This document shows, piece after piece, positions 47,738-55,799 of a DNA stretch of 64,000 nt. Position 1 is the stretch's first letter. Each line of letters starts with the position of its first letter. The notes below the pieces were generated by a model, which was not told the origin of the DNA, ran no database searches, and was given only the letters and a program-made list of their open reading frames with translations. Source of the stretch: Chloroflexota bacterium (lineage in GTDB: Bacteria; Chloroflexota; Anaerolineae; Anaerolineales; Anaerolineaceae). The position numbers and the translations under genes were made by a program. Where the stretch lies: positions 1 to 64,000 of the forward strand of contig JAKQJC010000019.1 in the NCBI GenBank assembly GCA_029561345.1, given 5' to 3'.

Positions 47738-47953
47738 TCAACCTGCCGGCTTCCCGTCCGTTTCCCCCTTTCCAGCCTCAATACGGAAAGAAATAAAGTC
47801 GTTTAAATCGCGCAGCGAAGCAAAATAAAAGCGCTGGCCCGTGGCCACCTGCTCCGCCGATCCGCGCCAGGTTTTACCATCGGATTGCGTTTCAAACCAG
47901 ATGCGGACAACAAATAATAATGGTTCTGAATGGGTGCTGTTAGGATTATTCAT
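47738..47953 (-). CDS. small hypothetical protein, partner of SARP-type regulator
   Basis: 71 residues from ATG 47953 (a start at 47971 would add six). Pattern FVVRIWFE...WRGSAEQVATGQRFYFASLRDLNDFI, seen as a short stand-alone protein in Chloroflexota and cyanobacteria near signalling genes, as I recall. Begins 54 bp after the stop of the large regulator and is probably in its operon. Function unknown. Confidence 0.7.
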   Translation of the reverse strand: MNNPNSTHSEPLLFVVRIWFETQSDGKTWRGSAEQVATGQRFYFASLRDLNDFISFRIEAGKGETDGKPAG

Positions 47954-48007
47954 TAACCTGATGATACACATCAGGCGTCCAAAAAGCGTCCAAAGGTTTC
48001 AAAAGCC

Positions 48008-51000
48008 TCATTTCAGGCTGCCAGTTTCATGGAAATGTATAATCTGCCGGTTATAGATGATCTGGCGGAAGGTTTTGCGGCTCTCTGCGTCAGGAATATC
48101 AGCGCATTTCCTTTCCACCATTTCGTAAGCCTGCTCCAGCAGGGTCCGCGCGCGTTCATCCTGCCCATCTGCCAGCCACACGCAGGCCGCCGCCCACATC
48201 TGGCGCTGGGCATCGCTGGCTGAATTGACTCTTCCCGTCAGCTTTTCCTCAAGCTTTTCAGCAACCTGTCGGGCAGCCGGCAAATCATGGCCCGCCAGGT
48301 AGGTCAGAGCCAGGTCAATCAGGGCCTCAGAGTCATTCCGTTTCGCCGTCTGGTAACAGGCCGCTGATGCCAGCAGCGCCGTCACAGCCTCAGGGATGTG
48401 ACCCAATTCACGCTCAGCTTCCCCCAGGTTGGTCAGGGCATGCGCTTCCAGAAAAGGGCTTTGCAGGCGGCGGCCCAGGTCAATGGCCTTCAGGGAATAT
48501 TCTTTTTCCGCGGCATAATTTCCCAGAAAGGATGCCGTGTATCCCAGGTTGATGCATTCCCTGGCTTGCATATCCAGCGAACCCACCTGAATTGTCATGG
48601 CCAGCGCCTCTGAATAGGTATCCCAGGCCTCCTGATAGCGTCCCAAATCCAGCGCCAGGGCGGCCAGGCCACCCAGGGTGGCTGCCCAGCTGTTCAGGTT
48701 GCGGATGCGCTTGAAAATGGCCAATGCGGCATGGAAATGGTGGTAAGCCTCCCTGACCTTGAATTGTCCCGAGTACATCTGGCCGCAAAGACGGTGGCCA
48801 ATGCCCAGATTATTGATGGACTGGATCTTCTCAGACAAATCAATCAGTTCATGGGCATATTTTAACGCCAGCGGCAGGTTTTCCCGGTTGCGGGCATTCA
48901 CTGAAGCTATATACAGCAGGTCCAGAGTCGCAGTGGTGACCTGTCCTTTGCCATGATAGGCTCTGGCTTTTTCCATCCACGCATCGATCTGATCTGCATT
49001 TCTGAGAAAGATATACGTTGCGGCAATGCGCACGGCGCATTGCTGTTCTTCTTTTCTCTTTTCCAGGGCAGCAAACAGGTCCATTCCCTTTTGAAACGCT
49101 GCGATGGCCGCCTGAAAGTCAGAAACCAGTTCAAAATAATAGCCTTCTCTCATGGCTGACATAGCCTGCCAGTAAACATCGCCCTCTGCCAGCTGCCTGA
49201 AGGCTTGCAGCGCTGCCCATTCCTCATCGCGCTGATCGACTGCATGCAGGTAGATGATTTTTTGCAGGGCTGCCTGGCGCCGGTGTTCCCAATCAAGATC
49301 TGCCGCCGCAAGCTGATCGAGGCGCGCCACATCCTGCGCCTGGCCTTCCCGGTCGCCCGTTTGATGATGCAGTTCTGCCGCCATCAATGCCTGCTCCAGG
49401 CGTTCACCCGCGGAAACAGGATCTTCGCCCGGCGCATCCGCCAGTTCCTGCGCGCGCGCCAGCATCTGCAGGGCGGAATCTACCGCATATACCTTTGCGG
49501 CCGCCTGCGCGCTCAGTTTGTAATAGGCCATGGCCTTCAGCCGCGCTCCGCCGCGGTCAAAATGATGCGCCAGCAGCGTGCAAAGCTCATCCCTGCGTTC
49601 AGGGTAGAGCTCTTCCAGCACCTCGCCTGCCCGGCGGTGACGCGCCCGCAGTTTCAGCGGTGGAATGGATTGGTAAAGCACCGTCTGAATCAGGTTGTGC
49701 GAAAACCGGTAGTCGACATTTTTATCCACATCCCGCACCAGCCGGCTGTCCAGCATTTCATTCAGAGCATCCAGCGCCTGCGATTCGCGCCAGCCTCCTA
49801 CTTCGCCAGCCGCCAGCGGGTCAAAATGCTGTCCCAGCACGGCGGCCACCTCAGCAAAGGCCCGCCCTGTGGCCGATAATCTGGAAAGCCGCTGTTCAAT
49901 CACCCGCGTCAGGTCCTGGGGGATGCTGCTCTCAAAATCCAGCTCTTTATCCTTCCATTGGCTCAACCAGACGCTCAAAAACAATGGGTTGCCGTCGCTG
50001 GCCCGGTACAGGCGTTCCTGCCAGGCTTCATCCGGGCCTGAACCAGCGTCTGATTTCCCCTGGCTGGCCGCCCGTTCCAGCAGATCGCTCACGGCAGCCC
50101 GGTCAAGGCAATCGAGGGCCAGCAGGTCGCTCAGGCCTTCTCCTTCCAGTTTGCGGCGCGCCGTGCGCAGTTTTGCCCCCCTTCCCACCTCTTCTTCACG
50201 GCAGGTAGCCACCAGCAGAACAGGCTGCCTGGCCAGGCTGAACACCAGGTATTCCAGCAGAGCCACCGTTGAATCGCCCGCCCAATGCAGATCTTCCAGC
50301 AGCAGCAGCACCGGCCGCGGCCCGGCCAGTTTTTCCAGGCAGCCCGCCACCGCGTCAAACAGGCGAATGCGCTCCTGTTCCGGATCCAAAGGCGTCAGGG
50401 CAGGCAGCTTGCGCCGTTTGCGCAGTTCCGGCACAAAAGCCGCCAGGGCCGCCAGGCGCGCCGGTTCGCCGTCAAGGCTGGCCAGCAGCGGCAGCACCCC
50501 CTGGAAAGCCTCCACAAAGCACTGGTAAGGCATCTCCTCAAGCGGCGAAGTGCCGCCCCGCAAAATCCGTCCACCCTGGCTTTCCACCACCAGCGCCAGC
50601 TCGCGCAGGAGGCGGGTTTTGCCAATGCCTGCCTCGCCGCTCACCAGCATCAACCCGCCCTGGCCGTGCACCGCCTTCGTCCAGCGCGCCGCCAGGTGAT
50701 CCAGCTGTGTCTGCCGGCCCACGAAGGGCAGCAGGTCGTTTTTCGGCCTGGCCGCGGGCCTGTCCTCACCGTCATCGCCCTCCGGCCTGGGCTGTGGCAG
50801 CCCTTTATCCCGCAGCACCCTTTCATACAGCGCCTGGGTTTCAGGCATGGGTGGAACACCCATTTCCTGATCCAGCTGCGTCACGAAATGTTCATATTCG
50901 GCCAGCGCTCCGGCCCGGTCTCCTGATTCATAGCGCAGCGCCACCAGCTGCCGCACCGTATCTTCCCGGAAGGGATCCTGCGCCAGCAGCAGCTTGGCAA

Positions 51001-51514
51001 ATTGAATCGCCTCAGCATAGGCGCACTGGCCGCGCTTCTGGATGATCAACTGGTTTAAAATCTGATGGTACTGCCCCCGCAGGCGCTCCTGTTCAAGGAA
51101 AATCCAGTCATCATACAGGTTTTCGAGCAGGCTGCCCTGATACAAAGCCACCGCCTGAGGGTAGGTGTCGGGATTCTGGGCAAAATTCTCAAAGGCCTCA
51201 ATATCCAGCCAGTAGGGGCTTTCCGCGTTCCAGCGCAGGGTGTTCGAAGTGGAGATGAGCCAGGGTTTCTCAGGCTGCACCTCAGGCAGCGCCTTGCCCA
51301 GCCAGTGCAAATGGCGGCGCAGATTGGTGCGGGCATCCTGTTCTGATACATCCGGCCAGATCTGCATGGCCACCTGCAGGCGGTCCAGCACCTGGTTGCG
51401 GTGGATCAGCAGGTAAGCCAGCAGCGGCAGGGTGCGCGGCGGGGCATTAAATGCCAGCGCTTCCCCGTTCCAGCTCAAATGCGGTTGTCCCAACAGGTAA
51501 ATGGATAACATCAT
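48008..51514 (-). CDS. SARP/BTAD-AAA-TPR transcriptional regulator
   Basis: 1168 residues from ATG 51514; a TTG at 51526 in frame is a weaker alternative, and neither has a clear Shine-Dalgarno. N-terminal winged-helix (OmpR/SARP-like, LSIYLLGQPHLSWNGEALAF, quoted in part), BTAD domain (about 95-245, FENFAQNPDTYPQAVALYQG), ATPase with Walker A SGEAGIGKTRLLREL (about 300) and Walker B LLLLEDLHWAGD, then ~600 residues of TPR-like helices. Signal-integrating activator of the AfsR/MalT kind; inducer unknown. TATAAT on the minus strand (51556-51561) may be its -10 box. Confidence 0.92.
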   Translation of the reverse strand: MMLSIYLLGQPHLSWNGEALAFNAPPRTLPLLAYLLIHRNQVLDRLQVAMQIWPDVSEQDARTNLRRHLHWLGKALPEVQPEKPWLISTSNTLRWNAESPYWLDIEAFENFAQNPDTYPQAVALYQGSLLENLYDDWIFLEQERLRGQYHQILNQLIIQKRGQCAYAEAIQFAKLLLAQDPFREDTVRQLVALRYESGDRAGALAEYEHFVTQLDQEMGVPPMPETQALYERVLRDKGLPQPRPEGDDGEDRPAARPKNDLLPFVGRQTQLDHLAARWTKAVHGQGGLMLVSGEAGIGKTRLLRELALVVESQGGRILRGGTSPLEEMPYQCFVEAFQGVLPLLASLDGEPARLAALAAFVPELRKRRKLPALTPLDPEQERIRLFDAVAGCLEKLAGPRPVLLLLEDLHWAGDSTVALLEYLVFSLARQPVLLVATCREEEVGRGAKLRTARRKLEGEGLSDLLALDCLDRAAVSDLLERAASQGKSDAGSGPDEAWQERLYRASDGNPLFLSVWLSQWKDKELDFESSIPQDLTRVIEQRLSRLSATGRAFAEVAAVLGQHFDPLAAGEVGGWRESQALDALNEMLDSRLVRDVDKNVDYRFSHNLIQTVLYQSIPPLKLRARHRRAGEVLEELYPERRDELCTLLAHHFDRGGARLKAMAYYKLSAQAAAKVYAVDSALQMLARAQELADAPGEDPVSAGERLEQALMAAELHHQTGDREGQAQDVARLDQLAAADLDWEHRRQAALQKIIYLHAVDQRDEEWAALQAFRQLAEGDVYWQAMSAMREGYYFELVSDFQAAIAAFQKGMDLFAALEKRKEEQQCAVRIAATYIFLRNADQIDAWMEKARAYHGKGQVTTATLDLLYIASVNARNRENLPLALKYAHELIDLSEKIQSINNLGIGHRLCGQMYSGQFKVREAYHHFHAALAIFKRIRNLNSWAATLGGLAALALDLGRYQEAWDTYSEALAMTIQVGSLDMQARECINLGYTASFLGNYAAEKEYSLKAIDLGRRLQSPFLEAHALTNLGEAERELGHIPEAVTALLASAACYQTAKRNDSEALIDLALTYLAGHDLPAARQVAEKLEEKLTGRVNSASDAQRQMWAAACVWLADGQDERARTLLEQAYEMVERKCADIPDAESRKTFRQIIYNRQIIHFHETGSLK

Positions 51515-51588
51515 AAAATTGTCCAAAAATGGGCGATAATGGCAAACAAGTATTGATTATACCTGAAAGCCCCAAAAAGCGAACTTTT

Positions 51589-52311
51589 TTACCAGACTCC
51601 AGGCAACAGCCGCCATTTCGTTTTTTGAGCATATTCCTGATATCCGGGCAGTTCAGCCATCAGGGTGCGGTCCTCGAGCGCAGTGCGCAGCACCACCGCG
51701 CCGATCAGCAAAATCCCTGGTACATAAGCCCACAAAGCCCCTAGCGCCACCGGTGTCAGCAGATAGCCCAGAACAGCCCCGGCATAACCCGGATGCCGCA
51801 CAAAGTGATAAGGGCCGCTTTGCACCACCACCTGGCCGCGGTCTGTTTGAATACGCACCACCGCCGCGAAAAAGCGGTTTTCCAGAAAGGCCCAGGTGCT
51901 GAAGGCATAACCGGCCAAAATGATCAGAAAAGCCGCGCCCTCCAGCCAGGCCGGCAGTGCCGGCGTGGCGTTCCAGCGTTTATCGAGCCCGGCGCCCAGC
52001 CAGAACAGCACCGGCCCGTAAATGGCCACAAAGGGCATCAGTTTCAAATCCCAGGCCTTCGCTCCGCTGGCTTTCGTCCACGATGCCCGCTCCGTCACCA
52101 GATCCGGTTGTTTCTTCATAATCAAAGCCCGGCTGGCGCCAGTGGTGACCGCCATCACCCCCACCATCACCCAGGCTTCCCACCAGTCCAGCCGCCCGGA
52201 AGAGGTGAAAAGGATCAACGCCGGCAGCGATGCCACCAGCAGAAAACTGAGCACCATGCGCAGGCCAACATGTTTCATGGGTTTGCCTGGAGCGCCGTTT
52301 GAGGTTGCCAT
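51589..52311 (-). CDS. isoprenylcysteine carboxyl methyltransferase-family membrane protein
   Basis: 240 residues, five or six membrane helices, with the ICMT/PEMT C-terminal signature GPYHFVRHPGYAGAV, then EDRTLMAELPGYQEYAQKT and RLLPG. These enzymes methylate small or lipid-like acceptors with S-adenosylmethionine; bacterial substrates are mostly unknown. Strong RBS (AGGAGG) before ATG 52311. Downstream of it in the same direction begins the SARP regulator. Confidence 0.9.
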   Translation of the reverse strand: MATSNGAPGKPMKHVGLRMVLSFLLVASLPALILFTSSGRLDWWEAWVMVGVMAVTTGASRALIMKKQPDLVTERASWTKASGAKAWDLKLMPFVAIYGPVLFWLGAGLDKRWNATPALPAWLEGAAFLIILAGYAFSTWAFLENRFFAAVVRIQTDRGQVVVQSGPYHFVRHPGYAGAVLGYLLTPVALGALWAYVPGILLIGAVVLRTALEDRTLMAELPGYQEYAQKTKWRLLPGVW

Positions 52312-52603
52312 CGGAGTTCCTCCTGATAAATAAATGGGGGCTGCTTTCTATTCTACATGAAAAAAGAAAAAACTGCCCATGAAGCAGGCAGCCATAAATT
52401 GTTTTTTGGCCTCAGAACAACCTGTCGTCAGCTACAGGGCTTTCTCAGAGGCGGGTTATGAGTTTTCGGGTTTTAACCCGTGAAATAGGATGGAGAAATT
52501 GCCGTAAGTTACGCCTTTCCCTTATCAAAACAAAATCACCAGAACTCTTTCCATCATTTTATCAAATACCTGCTTCAGATATGGATTCCCTGGAATAACG
52601 CAA
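52312..52603. other. non-coding region left of the element
   Basis: No gene found. It contains the 14-bp palindrome CGGGTTTTAACCCG (52467-52480) and a small CTGCC/GGCAG stem near 52374-52390. AT-rich. May hold the promoter of the leftward methyltransferase gene; no hexamers were convincing. Confidence 0.5.
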
Positions 52604-52631
52604 AAGGCTGTTCCGAAATCGGAACAGCCTT
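52604..52631 (-). terminator. 28-bp perfect palindrome, terminator downstream of tRNA-Gly-like end
   Basis: Arms AAGGCTGTTCCGA (52604-52616) and TCGGAACAGCCTT (52619-52631) with a 2-nt loop. On the minus strand it ends in TTTT, so it reads as an intrinsic terminator for leftward transcription, as expected 3' of a tRNA gene. It also has the 11-6-11 layout of a Xer/dif-type recombination core, which I consider the less likely meaning. Confidence 0.65.
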
Positions 52632-52634
52632 ATC

Positions 52635-52649
52635 AGCGGGAGCGACGGG
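52635..52649 (-). other. tRNA-Gly 3'-end-like sequence, candidate attachment site
   Basis: The minus strand reads CCCGTCGCTCCCGCT, which from memory equals the T-stem 3' strand plus acceptor 3' strand and discriminator of common bacterial tRNA-Gly. The preceding bases do not form a T-loop or the rest of a cloverleaf, so only the 3' end is present. A 3'-terminal tRNA fragment beside a tyrosine-recombinase element is the usual look of an att site. Confidence 0.5.
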
Positions 52650-52701
52650 TGTCATGCCTGCGAGGACAATTTCGGCTGGATTCCTCCTACGATCCCCCTA
52701 C

Positions 52702-54438
52702 ATGAACGTTTTGCGAGACTACAAAGACTTTTGGAATCTCAAATTCATCAATCGGCGGGTGGTTCGGACGGGGATGGAGATGCTAGCAGTGGATGACAAT
52801 CCCCCTTTTATAGGCTTTTCAAAGCCGAAAACTTCTTACTATCGCTTGCCAAACCAGTGGCATAGTAGTTTACAAATACTTTTAACGCGGTATACTTCCA
52901 GAGCAATCGCGCCGATTAAAGTCTTGGAATATATAATTAAGCACACTTGGGGGGTCCAAAACTTTTCAGAACCCATCGCCCTTACCATCAGCGAGATTCG
53001 AAACGGGAAAAAAACAAGGCGTGGTTACCATATTGACAGGGGAACGCAGCTATCAGAGAACTCAGTCAGAAAAGCCCTTACTACGCTCGTAGAGCTTGGT
53101 TATATCGAAGTCCTACCAAGTCCAGATGAAAAGCCACTGTATAGAATTGTGACATGCGAAGAGGAACAACAACCAACCCATTCCAATGGACAGCTTTTCT
53201 GTGGTTGGCAGATTCCAGAAAAAAATTACTTTCAGGTTCCAGCGACCTGGACAGATTTGTGTTCAACGATCTCATCATCCGCAACAATTCTGATTATCGA
53301 GTATTTTTTCCGTCACGCATGGGGTTATCAGAATGATCATGGGATCTGGCTTTCCGCCCGTGAGCTGGCGACTGGTCGGCGGTATGCGACTGGAAAGGTA
53401 TATGATGAAGGCACCGGGCTTGATCTATCAACAGTGTATCGGGCACTTTCTGATGCTGTCAACCGCGGATTTTTGGTTTGGGCAAAATTCGGGACAGAAA
53501 AATATTATAACTTGAGATATGAAAAAATGCCGCTCTCACTTACTGGCGAGTTCAATGGGAAATTTCTGGAAGACTTTCCCATTGATGGAGAGAGAACCTG
53601 GGGACACGCTCCTCATGAAGAACAGAGGACTGCCGCGATTCGCAATCTTGAGGCGGTTGTTGGCACTGTTGAAGAATCCATTTGCAAAGTTGAGGATCCC
53701 ATTTGCAATAGTGATGAGCAGACTTGCAATGTTGAGGGTTCCATTTGCGAAGTAGAAGGGGAAAATAGCTCAATTAATACACTTTATCCAACACCCTCTT
53801 TAAACACTTTTAACAACAGCACTCCTAAACGCCACGAAAAGCTCCAAGATTTTGTTGCTGCTGTTTATCGCTCCTCTGACGAAATTTTAACAGCTATTGG
53901 AGTGGTGGGGGCTCAAAAATATTCGGGAATCCCATTCCTTGATGCGGTTGCCTGGATTTTTTATAGTTACACCCAAAACCTGAAAAGCCCCACTGGGTAC
54001 CTGGTCTCCCGGCTTCGGAGTCATGAACCACCCCCTCAAAATGCCACAGATCTGATTGCTCTTCCAATAAATCAGTTCTTCTCTTTGGAACGGAAAAAGA
54101 TCGAAGGGTTCCCACCTAAACTCAAATCAATTTTTCACAATTGTTTTGAAGATTTTTCAAATAATAATTTTGAACAAAAAATCGAGTACTCCGAAGAAGC
54201 AACCGCCCTTTGGAGGACAATTGTTCAGGCGCTTGAAGAACAGGCTGAATTAATTCCCCGCGCAGATCTATTGACCTGGATAAAACCAGCTAGGGCAAGG
54301 TCCTGGGATGGCATCACGTTGTCAGTCTGTGTGATAAATCCGTTAGCAAAGGTGAAAATTGACACATACTTTAGGCCACTACAGGAACAACTAGCACGTT
54401 TAGTTCCGGAAGGTCGGATAGTAGTTGAGGTTATATGA
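52702..54438 (+). CDS. replication-initiator-like protein (two winged helices, DnaA-N-like C-terminus)
   Basis: 578 residues from ATG 52702; ATGs at 52654 and 52774 are also in frame and none has a clear RBS. Two homologous winged-helix modules occur in tandem (about 35-155 and 175-280): each reads YYRLPNQW or YFQVPATW, then H.WG.Q, a basic G(K/R)(K/R) segment and D(R/E)GT-L-S-V-(R/K)-AL. A linker of six heptads follows (about 313-354). The last ~80 residues match the DnaA N-terminal domain pattern (LWRTIVQALEEQ, TWIKPARARSWDG, LSVCVINPLAKVKI). This fits a plasmid Rep that binds iterons and contacts host replication proteins. Function inferred from fold and from the partition and recombinase neighbours. 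Confidence 0.75.
   Translation: MNVLRDYKDFWNLKFINRRVVRTGMEMLAVDDNPPFIGFSKPKTSYYRLPNQWHSSLQILLTRYTSRAIAPIKVLEYIIKHTWGVQNFSEPIALTISEIRNGKKTRRGYHIDRGTQLSENSVRKALTTLVELGYIEVLPSPDEKPLYRIVTCEEEQQPTHSNGQLFCGWQIPEKNYFQVPATWTDLCSTISSSATILIIEYFFRHAWGYQNDHGIWLSARELATGRRYATGKVYDEGTGLDLSTVYRALSDAVNRGFLVWAKFGTEKYYNLRYEKMPLSLTGEFNGKFLEDFPIDGERTWGHAPHEEQRTAAIRNLEAVVGTVEESICKVEDPICNSDEQTCNVEGSICEVEGENSSINTLYPTPSLNTFNNSTPKRHEKLQDFVAAVYRSSDEILTAIGVVGAQKYSGIPFLDAVAWIFYSYTQNLKSPTGYLVSRLRSHEPPPQNATDLIALPINQFFSLERKKIEGFPPKLKSIFHNCFEDFSNNNFEQKIEYSEEATALWRTIVQALEEQAELIPRADLLTWIKPARARSWDGITLSVCVINPLAKVKIDTYFRPLQEQLARLVPEGRIVVEVI
53639..53763 (+). repeat. six tandem 21-bp repeats inside the rep-like gene
   Basis: TTTGCAAAGTTGAGG-like units begin at 53639, 53660, 53681, 53702, 53723 and 53744, exactly 21 bp apart; the best-conserved core is CCATTTGCAA. 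They encode the heptads IRNLEAV, VGTVEES, ICKVEDP, ICNSDEQ, TCNVEGS, ICEVEGE. The 21-bp period (two helical turns) is that of replication iterons, so this may be an origin as well as a protein linker. Confidence 0.8.
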
Positions 54439-54514
54439 TTTCTGGATGTCGTGCCTATGCGAAGCAAAGTCGATATTAAAGATTATGGATCAAAATTTAA
54501 TAGGAGAAAAAAAC

Positions 54515-55495
54515 ATGATTTACCTCGGTGAAGATTTAGGAGCTGGCGCAAACAAGATCTATGGAGCCTTTGGTGGAATGCAATTGCAAGCTGTTGTGGC
54601 TGCCGAAACCAATCAGACGGTGGCTAAATTGATGGGGTTTCGCAACGAAAAGCCTCCCCTTTCCATTCATACAGCAGGTATGAATTTCTATGTCGGGCCT
54701 AATGCACATGCTTACGGCCGCGGGATTGAAAATTTTGATTTTGAACGGATGACTGGGGTACCCGAAACGCGGGCAATTGTTTATGGCATCCTCACCCGGT
54801 ATATGCAGCAGTTTGGTGTCTTCACCGACCCCTTGCACATGGTTGTCGGGTTACCCCTTGAACCTCTTTCGGGAGACCAGGCTCAGCAAAATGCAGATGC
54901 AACACGGCGTTGGCTATTGGGTGAACATATCTGGTTGGCAGACGATATCCAATATAAAGTGCATATTGCGGAAGTTAAAGTGACCTCTCAACCATCCGCC
55001 GCCTTATTTGATTACTTGCTGGATGAAAACGGCCTGTTCATTCCTGAGCGTCGCTCCCATTTCAATCATGAAATTGGTATTATTTCGGTTGGTTTTAACA
55101 CTATCGAACTGCTGACGGTCAGGGAAAAAACAATCGTCCAAAGCCTTACGGCAGGACGGACGCTTGGGGTCAGGCGTTTGCTCGAACTGGTAAACTATGA
55201 AAATTTATATTCCATGGGTGAGCTGGACACAATTCTTCGCAACGGCAAGCTGGATATCAAAGCTGCGCTGCCTGTATGGACTCGGGAGATCACTGGCCAG
55301 ATTGAGAAAACCTGGGGCAAAAAGTGGCGCCGTTTTGACCAGATTATTGGCGTCGGAGGTGGGGCAATCCTCCTCCAGGATTCGTTGATCCAGTGTTTTG
55401 ATGGGAAATTGTTCATCCCGGAAGATCCTGTTTTGGCCATCAGCCGCGGGCTTTACAAACAGGCACTCCAACATGCCAACCGGAGGAAGGTATGA
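54515..55495 (+). CDS. ParM/actin-like plasmid segregation ATPase
   Basis: 326 residues from ATG 54515 (TAGGAG 8 bp upstream). Actin-fold landmarks: phosphate-1 LGEDLGAGANKIYG at the N-terminus, VVGLPLEP and NTIEL segments in the middle, and a phosphate-2/adenosine loop IGVGGGAILL near residue 282. It resembles ParM/Alp/StbA-type proteins, which form ATP-driven filaments pushing plasmid copies apart. It overlaps by 4 bp a small basic protein gene, the arrangement of parM-parR operons. Confidence 0.85.
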   Translation: MIYLGEDLGAGANKIYGAFGGMQLQAVVAAETNQTVAKLMGFRNEKPPLSIHTAGMNFYVGPNAHAYGRGIENFDFERMTGVPETRAIVYGILTRYMQQFGVFTDPLHMVVGLPLEPLSGDQAQQNADATRRWLLGEHIWLADDIQYKVHIAEVKVTSQPSAALFDYLLDENGLFIPERRSHFNHEIGIISVGFNTIELLTVREKTIVQSLTAGRTLGVRRLLELVNYENLYSMGELDTILRNGKLDIKAALPVWTREITGQIEKTWGKKWRRFDQIIGVGGGAILLQDSLIQCFDGKLFIPEDPVLAISRGLYKQALQHANRRKV

Positions 55496-55737
55496 ATTCG
55501 CATCGGAAGCGTGGGCGTTCCATCAAAGCTTCACCATCGATCGAGGTTCATATTCACCTGCGTTTGCGCGTTGGAGAGGACGATGATCTGATTTCATTTT
55601 TTTCAGAGCAACGTGAACGCAATAAAGCGCAGGCCATCAGGTGTGCACTCAGGCAGGGCGGTGTAAAAGCACTTTCAACTCTCGATACAGCCGAGGATAT
55701 TATTTTTTCGGATGCACTTGAGGGATTACTGCTTTGA
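55492..55737 (+). CDS. ParR-like small DNA-binding partner
   Basis: 81 residues, basic N-terminus (NSHRKRGRSIKAS) followed by a beta strand (IEVHIHLRL) and two helices (ERNKAQAIRCALRQGG), compatible with a ribbon-helix-helix protein. ATGA overlap with the actin-like gene and a very strong RBS (GGAGGAAGG). In type II partition systems such a protein links the centromere DNA to the filament. Role inferred from size, fold guess and context. Confidence 0.65.
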   Translation: MNSHRKRGRSIKASPSIEVHIHLRLRVGEDDDLISFFSEQRERNKAQAIRCALRQGGVKALSTLDTAEDIIFSDALEGLLL

Positions 55738-55743
55738 ATAACT

Positions 55744-55778
55744 GGGAACCAAAAAATGGCAATGCTTTTTTGGTTCCC
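55744..55778 (+). terminator. 13-bp inverted repeat between partition and recombinase genes
   Basis: GGGAACCAAAAAA (55744-55756) and TTTTTTGGTTCCC (55766-55778), perfect, loop TGGCAATGC. It begins 6 bp after the ParR-like stop codon and ends just before the recombinase RBS, so it may end or damp the partition transcript. Confidence 0.6.
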
Positions 55779-55799
55779 AAAATAAAAAAGGAGAAACTT

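Noticed and set aside
52632-52720. Complete tRNA-Gly gene on the minus strand
   Set aside because: Only the 3'-terminal 15 nt fit; there is no T-loop, anticodon arm or 5' acceptor strand within the next 90 bp.
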